Source: Tetracentron sinense (Eukaryota > Streptophyta > Magnoliopsida > Trochodendrales > Trochodendraceae). Taken from it: a stretch of DNA of 64,000 nucleotides. A program made the position numbers and the translations under genes. Where the stretch lies: the NCBI GenBank assembly GCA_015143295.1, contig CM026562.1, positions 16,458,041-16,522,040 of the forward strand. Reading direction: 5' to 3'. Shown piece by piece: positions 44,661-57,540 of this stretch (position 1 is its first letter; the number at the start of each line of letters is the position of its first letter). Under the pieces are notes generated by a model, which was not told the origin of the DNA, ran no database searches, and saw only the letters and a program-made list of their open reading frames with translations.

Positions 44661-44801
44661 ATGTCGGCAGGTACTGAGGGAGCCCTCGACCCGGAGCCTT
44701 GGGTCGAGGAAGAGTATACAGAGGAGAGAGAGTCGGCTATCCCATTACAGTCTCAGGCGGACCGAGACCTCGATGCGTGGCCATACCTCGACTACTGTTG
44801 A
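44661..44801 (+). CDS. Conserved LTR-encoded acidic mini-ORF (46 aa)
   Basis: Starts MSAGTEGALD, then PWVEEEYTEERE and DRDLDAWPYLDYC before the stop. The end is nearly identical to the LTR-A and LTR-B copies although the LTRs belong to different families. The upstream leader of this LTR has no ATG at all before the donor-like site. Confidence 0.6.
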   Translation: MSAGTEGALDPEPWVEEEYTEERESAIPLQSQADRDLDAWPYLDYC

Positions 44802-45546
44802 GGGGAGAGTATGAGAGGGTTTGGTGTATTTTGATATTTTGATAGGTGGGCCTGTCCACCTTAGGCTTAGACATGTCTTGTATTTATGTTAACTTGGAAT
44901 ACTATTTTGGATCATCAGAAGAAATGAAAATTTGTTTACGCTTCCGCATATATGTTAGCTTTCGCGCTCTGATTATCGTTGTTAGTACTGTATTTTATCT
45001 TGTGCATTACAGGATGGTTTGATAGGCACGTAGTGTGACACCTAAAATATCCCTAAACTCCTAGGGGGTATTTCGGGGCGTTACAGAAACCCTAAAAATT
45101 TCAAAATAAAATTTTAGGTTCACGAACTACGATCGGTCGTAGGTTATCTACGATCGATCGTAAATTCTTCTACGATCGATCGTAAGTTTCTACTATCGAT
45201 CCTAATCGTTACAGAGAATTTGTCCAATTTCTTGAGATTCTACAATCAATTGTAATTTCTACGATCGATCGTATCTCACTTACGATCATCCGTAGGGTCT
45301 GTACAATCTTTCGTAACCGTTACAAAAATTTTCCAGATTTTCCTGTTTTCGTATTTCGGCCATAACTTTTGACTCACTCGTCGGATTTTGACGATTCAAC
45401 TTGCGTTAGATTTGTCATTCGAAGGGGAACATTTCTAGTATTTCAAAATTTTCAATTTCTTCTTTATTTATTGATTAGACTATGTGGAAGGCCAATTGGC
45501 TATACGGATACTATTCATTAGGTACAAAAAGTTTCGGGTCACTACA

Positions 45547-46573
45547 TTCCCCCCCCTTACAAAAATTTCATCCTCGAAATTTAGATGATACAAACATGTA
45601 CAAAACAACAACAAAAGTTTTACACGGCAATACATAATACCCTATTCAAACAATTCTGGGTGCTTTTCTTTGATTTCGGCCTCACGCTCCCAAGTGGCCT
45701 CTTCTCGAGTATGATGTTGCCATTGCACGAGAACCAGCGGGATAGTCTTGTTGCAAAGCACTTGATCCTTCCGATCCAAAATCTGAACCGATTTTTCCAC
45801 AAGTGTGAGGTCCTCCCTGATTTTAATTGGATCAAGCTCGATGACATGGGAAGGGTCTGAAATATATTTCCGAATCATAGAGACATGGAATACATTATGG
45901 ACCGCCGCCATATGAGCGGGCAAAGCAACACGGTAAGCCACCTCACCAACTCCAGTAATGATCTCGAACGAGCCCACATATCTCGGGCTAAGCTTGCCTC
46001 TCTTCCCGAATCTCATAACACCCTTGGTTGGTGAAATCTTGAAAAAAACAAAGTCGCAAACTCGAAATTCAAGGTCTCTCCTTCGGTTGTCGGTGTAGCT
46101 CTTCTGTCTATCCTATGCGGTCTTTAACCTCACCCGGATAAGCTTAACCCTATCCGTGGTTTGTTCAATTAATTTGGGGCCCAACACTTTCATGTCCCCA
46201 ACTTCATCCAAATACAATGGGGATCTACCACTTCTCCAGTACAAACCCTCAAAAGGCGCCATTTTGATGCTCGCCTGATAGCTGTTATTGTAGGGGAACT
46301 CCACCAATGGTAGGTGATCTTCCCAACTGCTTTTAAAGTCTAACATATAGGCTCGGAGCATGTCCTCTATTACCTGATTCACTCTCTCAGTTTGCCCGTC
46401 AGTTTGTGGATGGAAAGTCGTGCTAAAGTCCAAACGGAAATCCATTGCGCCTTGAAAGCTCTTCCAGAACCTGGATGTGAATCTTGGATCCCAATCTGAC
46501 ACAATGCTCACTAGTACTCCATGCAAACGAATGATTTCCTTGATGTACGATGCCGCTAACTGATTTGAATTGA
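45547..46573 (-). pseudogene. Second gypsy integrase fragment (3' end only)
   Basis: Homologous to 35754-36778. It runs from the polypurine tract next to LTR-B to the region coding IVSDWDPRFTSRF and TERVNQVIEDML. The block 45642-46016 is open; a TAG interrupts at LKTA*DRQK. At 46574-46580 the sequence jumps from integrase into LTR-C, so the rest of this internal region was deleted. Confidence 0.88.
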
Positions 46574-47814
46574 AGGCTCAACAAAAGCCCAACAACCGTC
46601 AACACAATACAAAATATCGATTTAAAGCAATACTAGCAGCACAAGATAAATAGTATTGAACATGAAGCAATATAAATATCTTAACATGCGTGCATGAATG
46701 CGAAAGCTCCGGTAAAACTCATGATTCGGAAACCTGTTTCATTTTTCGGTCTTACTTGTGAAAATCATGTATGTGTGTCTCATCTTGTTAAAAATCATAT
46801 ATCTTGCTTGTTCTTGATTTGCTTGACTTATATACTTGTGAGCCAGAGGTTAGCAACCGCACATCCCTGGGCTACCAACCTCCTTGACATTTCATTTTCT
46901 TGTGAGCCAGAGGCTAATACCCTCCACTTGGGCTACCAACCACCTTGACATGTTCTTGTTTCCTTTTCTTGTGAGCCACAGGCTAACACCATCCACTTGG
47001 GCTTCCAACCTCCTTGACATGTACTTGTTTCCTTTTCTTTTAAGCCAGAGGCTAGCACCCTCCACTTGGGCTACCAACCTCCTTGACATGTACTAACTTC
47101 ATTTTCTTGTGAGCCAGAGTCTAGCACCCTTCACTTGGGCTACCAAGCTTCTTGACATTTCATTTAAATACTCGTACTTGAAAACATCGGTTTATGCATG
47201 CATGCGTGGGTGTGTGTAACACTTGTAGTATCATGATGACAATATGACATGAAGAGTGTATAGCATTTTGATCCGTAGTATAAACATGTGCTTATTTAGA
47301 TAATCTATATGGCATTTAATCAAGGTTATGAGTTTGAAGGAAAGCTACACATATTCATGCTTTCATATTCTTCATTGATTCGATAATTTCTCATTTAAGT
47401 CTTTAGTCAAACACATAGCATGCAACATTTCATAGTCGTTTCATTTACCCTTTTTAGTGCATATTTTTCACCAAATCATCAAGGTACATTCATTATTTGT
47501 AGAATGCCCATCCACCATTTTCATTTCACACACCACACAACATCCATACGGCGTCCAATCGCCTAAATCAACATCCCATCCACACATCCATACCCTTTAC
47601 TTTATCTTGTTTATATTTAGGGAAGATGATATATTTCAAAAGGAGGAAAAACATACGATCAAGAGTCCTCATACACAATAAAAGAAAACCTAGGTTATTG
47701 CTAAAGGAGTTAGTAGGTGTACTAACCTTAAGGATTTTCCCCAAATCTTGAAGAAAAACCCCCTTGATTGTGAGTTCTTGAGTAGGGATCTCCTAGCTTG
47801 ATGGAGGATGACCC

Positions 47815-50012
47815 TGTTGGACATATATGCCCTCGAAAGCCAATAAAAGACTTTTCTATGTTGATTAGACAAGCATCATATTCACACAACCAACTATAAA
47901 GGGTATTTATATTAATTACTGTCTCATATGATGAAGACATAAAGTTCCATAGGTAACATTGTAGGAAAATCATGCAAAGGTTGCGAGGAGATATGATTTT
48001 CCAGTTCCTTGTAAGCCTAATATTGTTCGAAGCCTCTAGAGTACTGGTTGGGCGCCGTACTTCATCATGGCTTGCACATGTGTAATTCTATGAGATAGTA
48101 TGATGAATCTCATTCACAGAGAGTGGTGACTCTTGACTAACATGTGAGTATATGTAGCAAGTACATAATACTAAACTGGGTCACTAGTGGATACCCTATG
48201 GAATACACTGTCGGATTTTATTAGGGTTATCCATTTGACAAATTATCCTTAGACCTGAGAGGTTAACATCTTCTCAGACATCTGTCTATATGGCTTTGAT
48301 GTGCCAATCGGCAATGTCCAATACACAGGACTAACTCCGGGTACGTTAGGTTATGTACACAATGTTTGGAGAAGTGTGTAAACACTCAATAAGGAATCCA
48401 CAACTCCTTAATTGGAGATAATGATATCAAGGTGATACTTGTTTAACTGAACTGTTAAATCCAGTACTGGTGCTTTTCGGTAAAATGGTTTTTATCGAAG
48501 TTGATATTTTTAATATGGAAAAGAATATATAAATATATATGTCAGTTATTTTCTAATGTTTCTTCAAAAGTGTTTTGGAGGTTCAGTTCAATGAAAAGTA
48601 ATCATAAGAAAGAGTTCTATTTATAAGCTAGGGACTAAGACAGTTGAATTGTTCCAATCCCGGAAGCTTACAAGTGATATCGGAATGTGGAAGGATTTAT
48701 TTGTAAATATATTGTGAGATGGTACTTACAAGCAATTCTCTAATTTCTGGAGGTTAATCACATTGTGTTAATGGACATTAATTGTGATTGGTGGAAGTCC
48801 AGGGATATAGATAAAATTCTATAATCCTAATGGAGTATAGGAAATGTGTTTCTTAGTAACAATGCTTTAACCAAAAGGTTGAGTACTTGGTCCCACAACC
48901 GGAAATAGGAGATCCCTTTAGATCCCACACACAAAGACCTTCTTATAGTATTTAATTTAATTATTAATTAAATTAATTAATTTCTCTAAGTAATCACTAT
49001 ATGGTATAGTGAAGCTCTAAAAGGTGGAATCACATTGGATGTGAAAAACCAAATGAGTAGGACCCCTTGGGGATTTTGTTAAAAGAATCAAAAATTGACC
49101 TAAGGGTTTGTGAAACCCATTGGGGGCATGTGGAGTGGGTCCCACCTAGGGTGGGACGCCCACTTCATGGAGGTATTAATAATAATAATTGTTATTATTA
49201 TTTCATTAGTATCTAATAGCTAATATCCTTATTGGATAAGGTTAGTTAGTTAGTCAGAGTTAGTTACTAATTAAAGATTCCTTGTTGGACAAAGAGTCTA
49301 TTAGTTTCTTGCTAATCAAGGAATTTTAATTGGATTAGGATAAGGATAAGATTAGTTGGACACTAATGGGTGAGATTAGTTTTTATTTTGATTATTCTTA
49401 ATTAATTATGGAGAAACCAAATAGGAAACTAATTGAGGAATCCTTATTGGATAAGGATTAGGAAACTTTGGTTTCAAGCAACCAATGAAGCCTATAAAAG
49501 GGGTGGACGTCCAAGGTTTTGGATATAAGAAAATTTTCTAGAATTTTCTAGATTTGGAAACTTCTCCCCTCTCCTCAAACCTCACGCCCTCCCCTCTCTC
49601 TCCTTGAGGTGTACGGTCACACCCATCTCTCTCTTCTTTTGTCTTCTTGATTGGATCTTGAGGAAAAACAAGAATTCATCTTGTTCATCAAGAAAGGTTC
49701 TTGATCAATAAAGATTGGATCTTTATTGAAAGATCCTAGAGCTGGGAATTTGGAAGGGCCATTAGCTTCCATTTGAGAAAGCTGTAAAGGAAAAAAAAAG
49801 GTTCGTGTGAATCGACAGGAGACTTGACACTTGTGAAGTTTTTGCGAGTACTATTCTTATGTGGATTTGACTTAACGATTTCAAAGTCGCAAAGTTGAAT
49901 GTTATTCTAACCTTCATTAAATAAAATCAATTAGAATCTTAGTCAGATCTTGGGATTCGATGTATGCCCCCCAAGAACTGTGTTTCTAAAATTAAAAAGA
50001 GGCATACTTACA
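47815..50012 (+). repeat. 5' LTR of copia-type copy 2
   Basis: Starts TGTTGGACATATATGCC and ends CATACTTACA. Around 49490-49500 (gcctataaaagggg) lies a clear TATA-like promoter element. Confidence 0.92.
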
Positions 50013-50013
50013 G

Positions 50014-50025
50014 TGGTATCAGAGC
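50014..50025 (+). promoter_or_regulatory. Primer-binding site of copia-type copy 2
   Basis: TGGTATCAGAGC, complementary to initiator tRNA-Met, one base after the LTR. Confidence 0.9.
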
Positions 50026-53000
50026 CTTGGCTATGCTTCTCTTTGATTTTTGAGTTTAATCAAGATTGCCTCCCCAATGAATTTTGGTAGCCCTAATGAA
50101 TCAATCTTCTAGATTCTTGATTATTGGATAATCATTATTAGGCTTAAGGGATCCCCCTCTAGTTATTGAGGGAGTAAAAAAGCCCTTAGAAATTAGTGTG
50201 ATACTAATTTCAGTTTTGGATGATTTCATAACCTCTCTTAATTCTATTAGGGATAGGTATATAGAGATATAAATTTGGTTAAAGCCTTTTAAGGATTTAG
50301 AGATCCTTTTAGTATATTAAAATTAAATTGTTTAATTTATTTTAGAGAGCCCAGAGCAAGTTTTCCCTTTGATATATACCACTTAAATACCCATTGATAT
50401 TTTGGCTAGCAAATATAGATGGGATTTTATTTATTAAATGTTAATTAATAAATCCCATGGTGTTGGACACCCTTGCTTAAGTTTTCTTGGAGATTAAAGC
50501 TTATTTCGATTAAAAGGGATTCATGGATTTTCGGATTTGTATTTGATTAGAAGGATCGATACAGTTTCGGTATTTTGGCCATAACTTTGTGACCGTAAGT
50601 TTGATTTTGGTCCGTCAGTACATTGTTTCGAAGCCGTCGAAAAGCTCTACAACTTTTGTGAAGAAAGTTTTTCCAGAATCAATCGTTTTGAGGGTCAAAA
50701 CTTGAGTCGAAAATCTAAAGCGGGAAAATGAGTTTTCTAGATTAATTTTACAAGAGGCTTTCAAATTTTTCCTAAAATCCATTATTTGATTTAGGAGCAT
50801 GAGATGTTATTAAATTGTTTAATGGGCTATCAATTAATCAAATAGTTTAATTATTTGATTTGAGAGCACGGGCTGAGATTTAATTAAATTGTTTAATTAT
50901 CTACTCGAGTCGACGGGCTATCATTTAATTAAATGTTAATTATGATATCTTTTATGGTTCCCTAAAAACTTAATGGGAATAATACCATAATTATTGTAGT
51001 TGATTTGGATCAATTACATGTGCTCAGAATTATCGGTTACATAGTATTTATAAGTTTTTATTTGATTAATAGTTAATCAAGTAATTACATAAATGCCATT
51101 GGTTGAGATACAGGGTTTTATCTCAAGTGAATTTTAATTGATAGAGATCAATTATTTTATGAACATTTAATACTATTGTTTAGAGTATTATTTTATTTAA
51201 TTGTTAAATCAAATAATCCCTAAAGTAGTTAGCCATTATGGAAAATTTTGAATTCACCTATTATTGATTTTGAATTTATTTTTGGAATCAATATAAGGTG
51301 ATATTAAAAAATTAGCAATTTTCTGATTTTTATTTTGGTCTTTTAATAGTTATTAGATCAAAATAATATTGAAGGGATTAGATCCCTAGCCTAGCCGAAT
51401 TTAATATGGTGTTTTCTATTTGTTTATCAATTGGGGAATGTGAGGATGAATTTTAGGGTTAGATTAAATTTTAGATAAATTGTTTCTCTTAATGATTTTC
51501 CAAGCATTAAAGGAAATTTTTTTTCTTTTAATGATGATCTAAAAGCCCTAAGAATTCATTCTTGTCATTCTTGTTTTCTTTGCTTTAGGGTTTTTCTATT
51601 AAATGTTAATAGAGACCTTAACCATATAGGAAAGAGTTTCCCTAAGGTTAACAAAACTCTTGTTGAGGTTATGAACTTTCTAAGTAATTTGTCATGCCAT
51701 GTTATTATTCATAGTTGATGAATTGTTAATATATATTCTTATTGAATAGTGGATGGGTTCCATGATCATGCCTTCTTCTTCTCTCTCTATTCTCTTCTCT
51801 TTGTTCTTATGAGTTGTACTCCCCTTGAGCACCCTATTTTGGGTGGTTTCTCAAGGTTTCTTATTTTGAATATGATGTAATCTTAGTATTAGGAGTTGCT
51901 GGTTTTTCTCTATAGAGAAATTATATTGAAGATCGAAGATGATGGTGATCGCATGGAGAATAAATTTTAGAAGGCGTTCTACAAGAGTAGTTGTAGGATT
52001 TCTAAGATAGCATGATCATATGGACCCATTGTGCGGCTATATTATGTATTTCATGTGATGATTTGTTATAGCTTTTAGTTGCTTAGAAAAGTCCATAACC
52101 CTTGTGATAATCTGATTATCGTTTTTTGTGCAAATTTTGGATAATTGGAACAAACCCCACAATATGTGTCTTGTTGAAACATAAAAAGTTTGTGTTTAAA
52201 TAAAACACATTATTATAGCCCTTTTGGACATGATGCATGTAGTCCATGTTGAAATTTTTACATGAAATATGTTACTTGCATGATTATAAGATAATTGTGC
52301 CTTAATTGGCATAGATGTAAGCTAACAATATTCACGATTATGGGAAGTACTTGATTGACACTTATAGATCCTAGTAGAGGTCTTAGAGAGTTGTTTAAAG
52401 ACTTCCATAATTTTTTAGACATAGGGTTGGTGAATCCTAATGTGCTAAAAATTAATTCGTAGAGAATTAAAGGGTAACATAGTCCATTTTGACTTATGGG
52501 CTTTAGTGATGCACATGGACACTTTATAATTGTTATTTTGGGCCCATGGTGCTTGGTATGACTAATGGTCCATCATATGGATGAATGAACCATTTAAAGC
52601 CCACTGATGTTAAAATGACCTTTGTACCATTGGATTAGATCCATTAAGATTTCTGGGGCCAGTGAGAGTTCATTGGAATTAGTTTGATCTAATTAAACAG
52701 AAATTTGATTTATTATCATGTGATGATATTTGTGTATTGTTCTATACATGTGATACAATGATAAATATTGTGAATGTTTTTTATATATGCATTAGATGTA
52801 TAATTTGTTCATGATATTCTGTTTTTCCTCAAGAAAAATATTGAGTTAAATGGGCTAATCTATCCTACGGGATAATGTTGCCCTATGGCCTTCCATTATC
52901 AATAAGACTAGGAATTAATTAGCCTGAGTCTTGTCTTTCCAAAAGGTATTAACATAATTCAGTCTGAATTAAACTCCTAGAGCCTTATTTCTATAGTAGA

Positions 53001-54150
53001 TAGGTTTGTGTATGGCCTGATAGGGAGTGTCAACTAAAATGGGGGCACAGCCCTACTTGTTCATATGACGAACCAGAATGATGGGTTTCACATAACCAAG
53101 GAACATGACGGCTGAAACAGTGACAGTCATGTTGTACTTGTAGGTCACAAGAGAATTGGTAATCACTGATTTACATAAGGAGTTATGCATGAGATGCTCA
53201 GTGATGGATAGTTACTATCCACCTTGTAGTGCATGTGTGGTACTATCCTAAAATGGAAGATTCATGTGAATTATAAGGCACCCAATGCTCATCAGAAATA
53301 TGAAGTAACATATTTCCTAATTTTATAGATTGAGGGGTCTATGAAATTTGATTGAATGATGAGCAATATCATCAAAGATTGAAAGCCCTGATCTAATGAT
53401 ATTATAATGTGTGAAATATTATGATGTATGTTTTATTGTCATATCATTCTATAACCACTTCATCAAGACTTTAATGAGAATCTCTTGACCAATTCAAAGT
53501 GTTTGGAATGGAAAAGAAATCTCAAGTTTGTGCTTACTATCTATAGAATTGCCCAAGTTCTCACTACTAATGTTAAATCTCATTTGAGATGTTTACTGAA
53601 TATAATAGGGCTGCTAGGCAGCTTACTATATAAAATGACAAGTAGACACCAAGTTGACTAGGGAAACCCAGTCACAAAAAAAAAAAATGATAGAGATCAT
53701 TGGATTCATAAATCTCAATTCTTGGTGCTGAGATAAATTGAGATAAATTTATGTGATTAGAGGATATGATCCTCGACAAACCCCGGAGTCCTTTAATATG
53801 GTTATGTTGAACAAGTAGGAAATCAGATTGTCTGAAATCCCACATGTTGCATATGGCTAAGAACCTTTGAAGAGTTCAATACTACTTGCAAAGATGTTCA
53901 AAAGAATTGGATTTTCCAAATCCCGAGCATTTATGCAAAGGAAAGAAATCCAAGATTTTCCATTGGAAAGGTATTCTAGTAGTATAAGGATTGTGCTTCA
54001 TAGTGAAGTAATTGGTCATTGGATACAGGACAAACCTTTGGAAGGATTGTCCAGCTTATATACTCATCAAGTCCAACTTAATTGTTAGAACCTCCAGCTC
54101 CTAATGCTTGGTATGATCTTGCATAAGTGCAATAGTTGCATGTTTGTTAA
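50026..54150 (+). other. Copia-type internal region without readable genes
   Basis: AT-rich sequence equal to the matching part of copy 1 but without the solo LTR. The uninterrupted site is at about 51150-51156. Only short frames. I cannot recognise gag. Confidence 0.7.
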
Positions 54151-55160
54151 GGAGAATGAGAAATCTGAGTGGATAAAACTTCTACTTGGGAATGGGACAA
54201 AAGTTTGATGATCGTAACCATATGAATCTTCCATTAAGAGGTGGCTAACTTTATTTCACCTTCTTTGAAAAGTTCAAGGAATTCCGCACTGAAATAAAGA
54301 AACAGATAGGTAAGTCTTCCATGATTGAGAAGAGTACCTCTTAATAGAAATTTCATAATTTACTCTCATTACATCTTGTCTCAGATAATTCCCAGAACAA
54401 ACCATAGCATGATGGTGTTGTTAAATCAAATTATATTGGATATGATTTGATAGGAGATGAGCTTGGGATTCGCATTAGAGACATTTAGTCTCTATTCATG
54501 GATAACAAAATATATTTGTAAACAAGAATACAAGTTTCCTAGTAGAGAAACTGAATCTAGAATTGTTCTAGAAGCGGAAGCCCAATAGACCAATAACTAT
54601 GAGAATTGATAGAGATCAACTCTCTACTCTCACTATACCTAAATAGTACACTAGAACCCACAGGTCCCAGAATCTGTAGATGGACTAACTTTTATTCTGA
54701 TGAAGTAATCAAACTGTTTGATTTTCATCTAAGAATAAAAGTATCATTTGTGTGCAAATTGGTTAGTGGGAGCATAATTACTTTCCTGGCTCTATGCAGA
54801 GATAATATTCTTTTCATTGTGAATGAAGTACGAATATTATTCTTCTCTTAGATTTGATCTAGCAATTATGCAATGAAGGACAATAACTTTGACAATATGT
54901 TTTCTTAGTCCTAAATGGTTTAGAGACAAAAGGAAAATGGTATTGTTATTCTCCCAATAACAATCATGTTATTGTGCAAGTAAGATTTCAAGAAAAGAGT
55001 TTCGACCTTTATGGGATGGAATCTGTTTCTCTTAGATATATGATATCATGAGAAAGTATACTTGTACTAGACCGGATATTTATCACATGTTGATGTGATA
55101 AGATATTGGTCAGATTAGTCCGGAGCATTGTACAATGGTAAAGCACAAGCATGTTAACTT
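54151..55160 (+). pseudogene. Decayed copia pol relic in copy 2
   Basis: In broken frames: LGNGTKV (protease-integrase border, near 54190), FEKFKEFRTEIKKQIGKS (integrase, near 54264-54315), DEVIKLFDF and SGSIITFLALCRDNILFI (RT, 54606-54851), RFQEKSFDLYGMESVSL, CTRPDIYHM and SPEHCTMVKH (RT to RNase H, 54985-55150). The RT catalytic box is mutated exactly as in copy 1. The order and wording fit Ty1/copia pol. Confidence 0.78.
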
Positions 55161-55371
55161 CTGAAAATGATTGTTGGACAGTATCATTTTTGTTTAGTCT
55201 TTTAAGACTATGGTTATTGATAATAAATTTCCAAGAGTTGCAAGTGTTATTGCATCACTACAATAGTTGTGGTAAAGCAGACATGACAGACCATACATAT
55301 TAAGGTATGTCTCAATTGGTGTTTGAGAAACATCACTGAGAAGATGGGTATTACATCTAATTGGCTTAGAG

Positions 55372-55385
55372 TGCAAGTGGGAGAT
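55372..55385 (+). promoter_or_regulatory. Polypurine tract of copia-type copy 2
   Basis: The purine-rich gcaagtgggagat directly precedes the 3' LTR. Confidence 0.7.
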
Positions 55386-57540
55386 TGTTGGACATATATG
55401 CCCTCGAAAGCTAATAAAAGACTTTTCTATGTTGATTAGACAAGCATCATATTCACACAACCAACTATAAAAGGTATTTATATTAATTACTGTCTCATAT
55501 GATGAAGACAAAAAGTTCCATAGGTAACATTATAGGAAAATCAAGCAAAGGTTGCGAGGAGATATGATTTTTCAATTCCTTATAAACCTAATATTGTTCG
55601 AAGCCTCTAGAGTACTGGTTAGGCGTCGTACTTCATCATGGCTTGCACATGTGTAATTCTATGAGATAGTGTGATGAATCTCATTCACAGAGAGTGGTGA
55701 CTCTTGACTAACATGTGAGTATATGTAGCAAGTACATAATACTGAACTGGGTCACTAGTAGATACCCTATGGAATACACTGTCGGATTTTATTAGGATTA
55801 TCCATTTGACAAATTATCCTTAGACCTGAGAGGTTAACATCTTCTCAGACATCTGTCTATATGGCTTTGATGTGCCAATCGACAATGTCCAATACACAGG
55901 ACTAACTCCGGGTACGTTAGGTTATGTACACAATGTTTGGAGAAGTGTGTAAACACTCAATAAGGAATCCACAACTCCTTAATTGGAGATAATGATATCA
56001 AGGTGATACTTGTTTAACTGAACTGTTAAATCCAGTACTGGTGCTTTTCGGTAAAATGGTTTTTATCGAAGTTGATATTTTTAATATGGAAAAGAATATA
56101 TAAATATATATGTTAGTTATTTTCTAATGTTTCTTCAAAAGTGTTTTGGAGGTTCAGTTCCATGAAAAGTAATCATGAGAAAGAGTTCTATTCATAAGCT
56201 AGGGACTAAGACAGTTGAATTGTTCCAATCCCGGAAGCTTACAAGTGATATCGGAATGTGGAAGGATTTATTTGTAAATATATTGTGAGATGGTACTTAC
56301 AAGCAATTCTCTAATTTCTGGAGGTTAATCACATTGTGTTAATGGACATTAATTGTGATTGGTGGAAGTCCAGGGATATAGATAAAATTCTATAATCCTA
56401 ATGGAGTATAGGAAAGGTGTTTCTTAGTAACAATGTTTTAACCAAAAGGTTGAGTACTTGGTCCCACAACCGGAAATAGGAGATCCCTTTAGATCTCACA
56501 CACAAAGACCTTCTTAAAGTATTTAATTTAATTATTAATTAAATTGATTAATTTCTCTAAGTAATCATTATATGGTATAGTGAAGCTCTAAAAGGTGGAA
56601 TCACATTGGATGTGAAAAACCAAATGGGTAGGACCCATTGGGGATTTTGTTAAAAAAATCAAAAATTGACCTAAGGGTTTGTGAAACCCATTGGGGGCGT
56701 ATGGAGTGGGGCCCACCTAGGGTGGGACGCCCAATAATAATAATTGTTATTATTATTTAATTAGTTTCTAATAGCTAATATCCTTATTGGATAAGGTTAG
56801 TTAGTTAGTCAGAGTTAGTGACTAATTAAAGATTCCTTATTGGACAAAGAGTCTATTAGTTTCTTGCTAATCAAGGAATTTTAATTGGATTAGGATAAGG
56901 ATAAGATTAGTTGGACACTAATGGGTGAGATTAGTTTTTATTTTGATTATTCTTAATTAATTATGGAGAAACCAAATAGGAAACTAATTGAGGAATCCTT
57001 ATTGGATAAGGATTAGGAAACTTTGGTTTCAAGCAACCAATGAAGCCTATAAAAGGGGTGGACGTCCAAGGCTTTGGATATGAGAAAATTTTCTAGAATT
57101 TTCTAGATTTGGAAACTTCTCCCCTCTCTCTCCTTGAGGTGTACGGTCACACCCATCTCTCTCTTCTTTTGTCTTCTTGATTGGATCTTGAGGAAAAACA
57201 AGAATTCAACTTGTTCATCAAGAAAGGTTCTTGATCAATAAAGATTGGATCTTTATTGAAAGATCCTAGAGCTGGGAATTTGGAAGGGCCATTAACTTCC
57301 ATTAGAGAAAGCTTTAAAGGAAAAAGAAGGTTCGTGTGAATCGACAGGAGACTTGACACTTGTGAAGTTTTTGCGAGTACTATTCTTATGTGGATTTGAC
57401 TTAACAATTTCAAGTCTCAAAGGTGAATGTTATTCTAACCTTCATTGAATAAAATCAATTAAAATCTTAGTCAGATCTTGGGATTCGATGTATGCTCCCC
57501 AAGAACTGTGTTTCTAAAATTAAAAAGAGGCATACTTACA
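55386..57540 (+). repeat. 3' LTR of copia-type copy 2
   Basis: Matches the 5' LTR end to end. It lacks a short segment near 56732 and another in the CT-rich part near 57125. Confidence 0.92.

Larger units (their letters stand above)
42746..45085 (+). mobile_element. Solo LTR of a Ty3/gypsy element (plus), nested in LTR-B, TSD GAAAC
   Basis: The 2340-bp insertion starts TGTAGCACCCCGGAC and ends TTTCGGGGCGTTACA, flanked by GAAAC at 42741-42745 and 45086-45090. Parts: upstream box (42880-42945), palindromic array (42955-43145), a leader of nearly 400 nt with no ATG (43145-43537), donor-like TAAG|GTTAGTACACCC near 43537, hairpin array (44120-44375), stem-loop near 44630-44650 and the mini-ORF. 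Confidence 0.93.
40864..45546 (-). repeat. LTR-B (5' LTR of the internal region) with nested solo LTR
   Basis: Matches LTR-A along its length. The minus-strand start is TGTAGTGACCCG, and the end GGGGCCCGACT next to the primer-binding site has lost the usual CA. It is interrupted by the solo LTR 42746-45085. Contains the hairpin array (41590-41915), ATG-poor leader (42690-42467), palindromic array (45315-45125) and mini-ORF. Confidence 0.88.
47815..57540 (+). mobile_element. Ty1/copia-type non-autonomous element, complete, copy 2, TSD GACCC
   Basis: Both LTRs run TG...CA, and GACCC flanks the element at 47810-47814 and 57541-57545. The 5' LTR (2198 bp) and 3' LTR (2155 bp) are near identical, differing by point changes and two deletions in the 3' copy. 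The internal region of 5373 bp has a primer-binding site and a purine-rich tract before the 3' LTR. It lacks any functional gag or pol and keeps only pol relics, so it resembles a large retrotransposon derivative that depends on enzymes from elsewhere. Confidence 0.93.

Noticed and set aside
44569-44814. 81-codon frame overlapping the mini-ORF of the solo LTR
   Set aside because: Its reading frame is not kept in the other LTR copies, whereas the PWVEEEY frame is.
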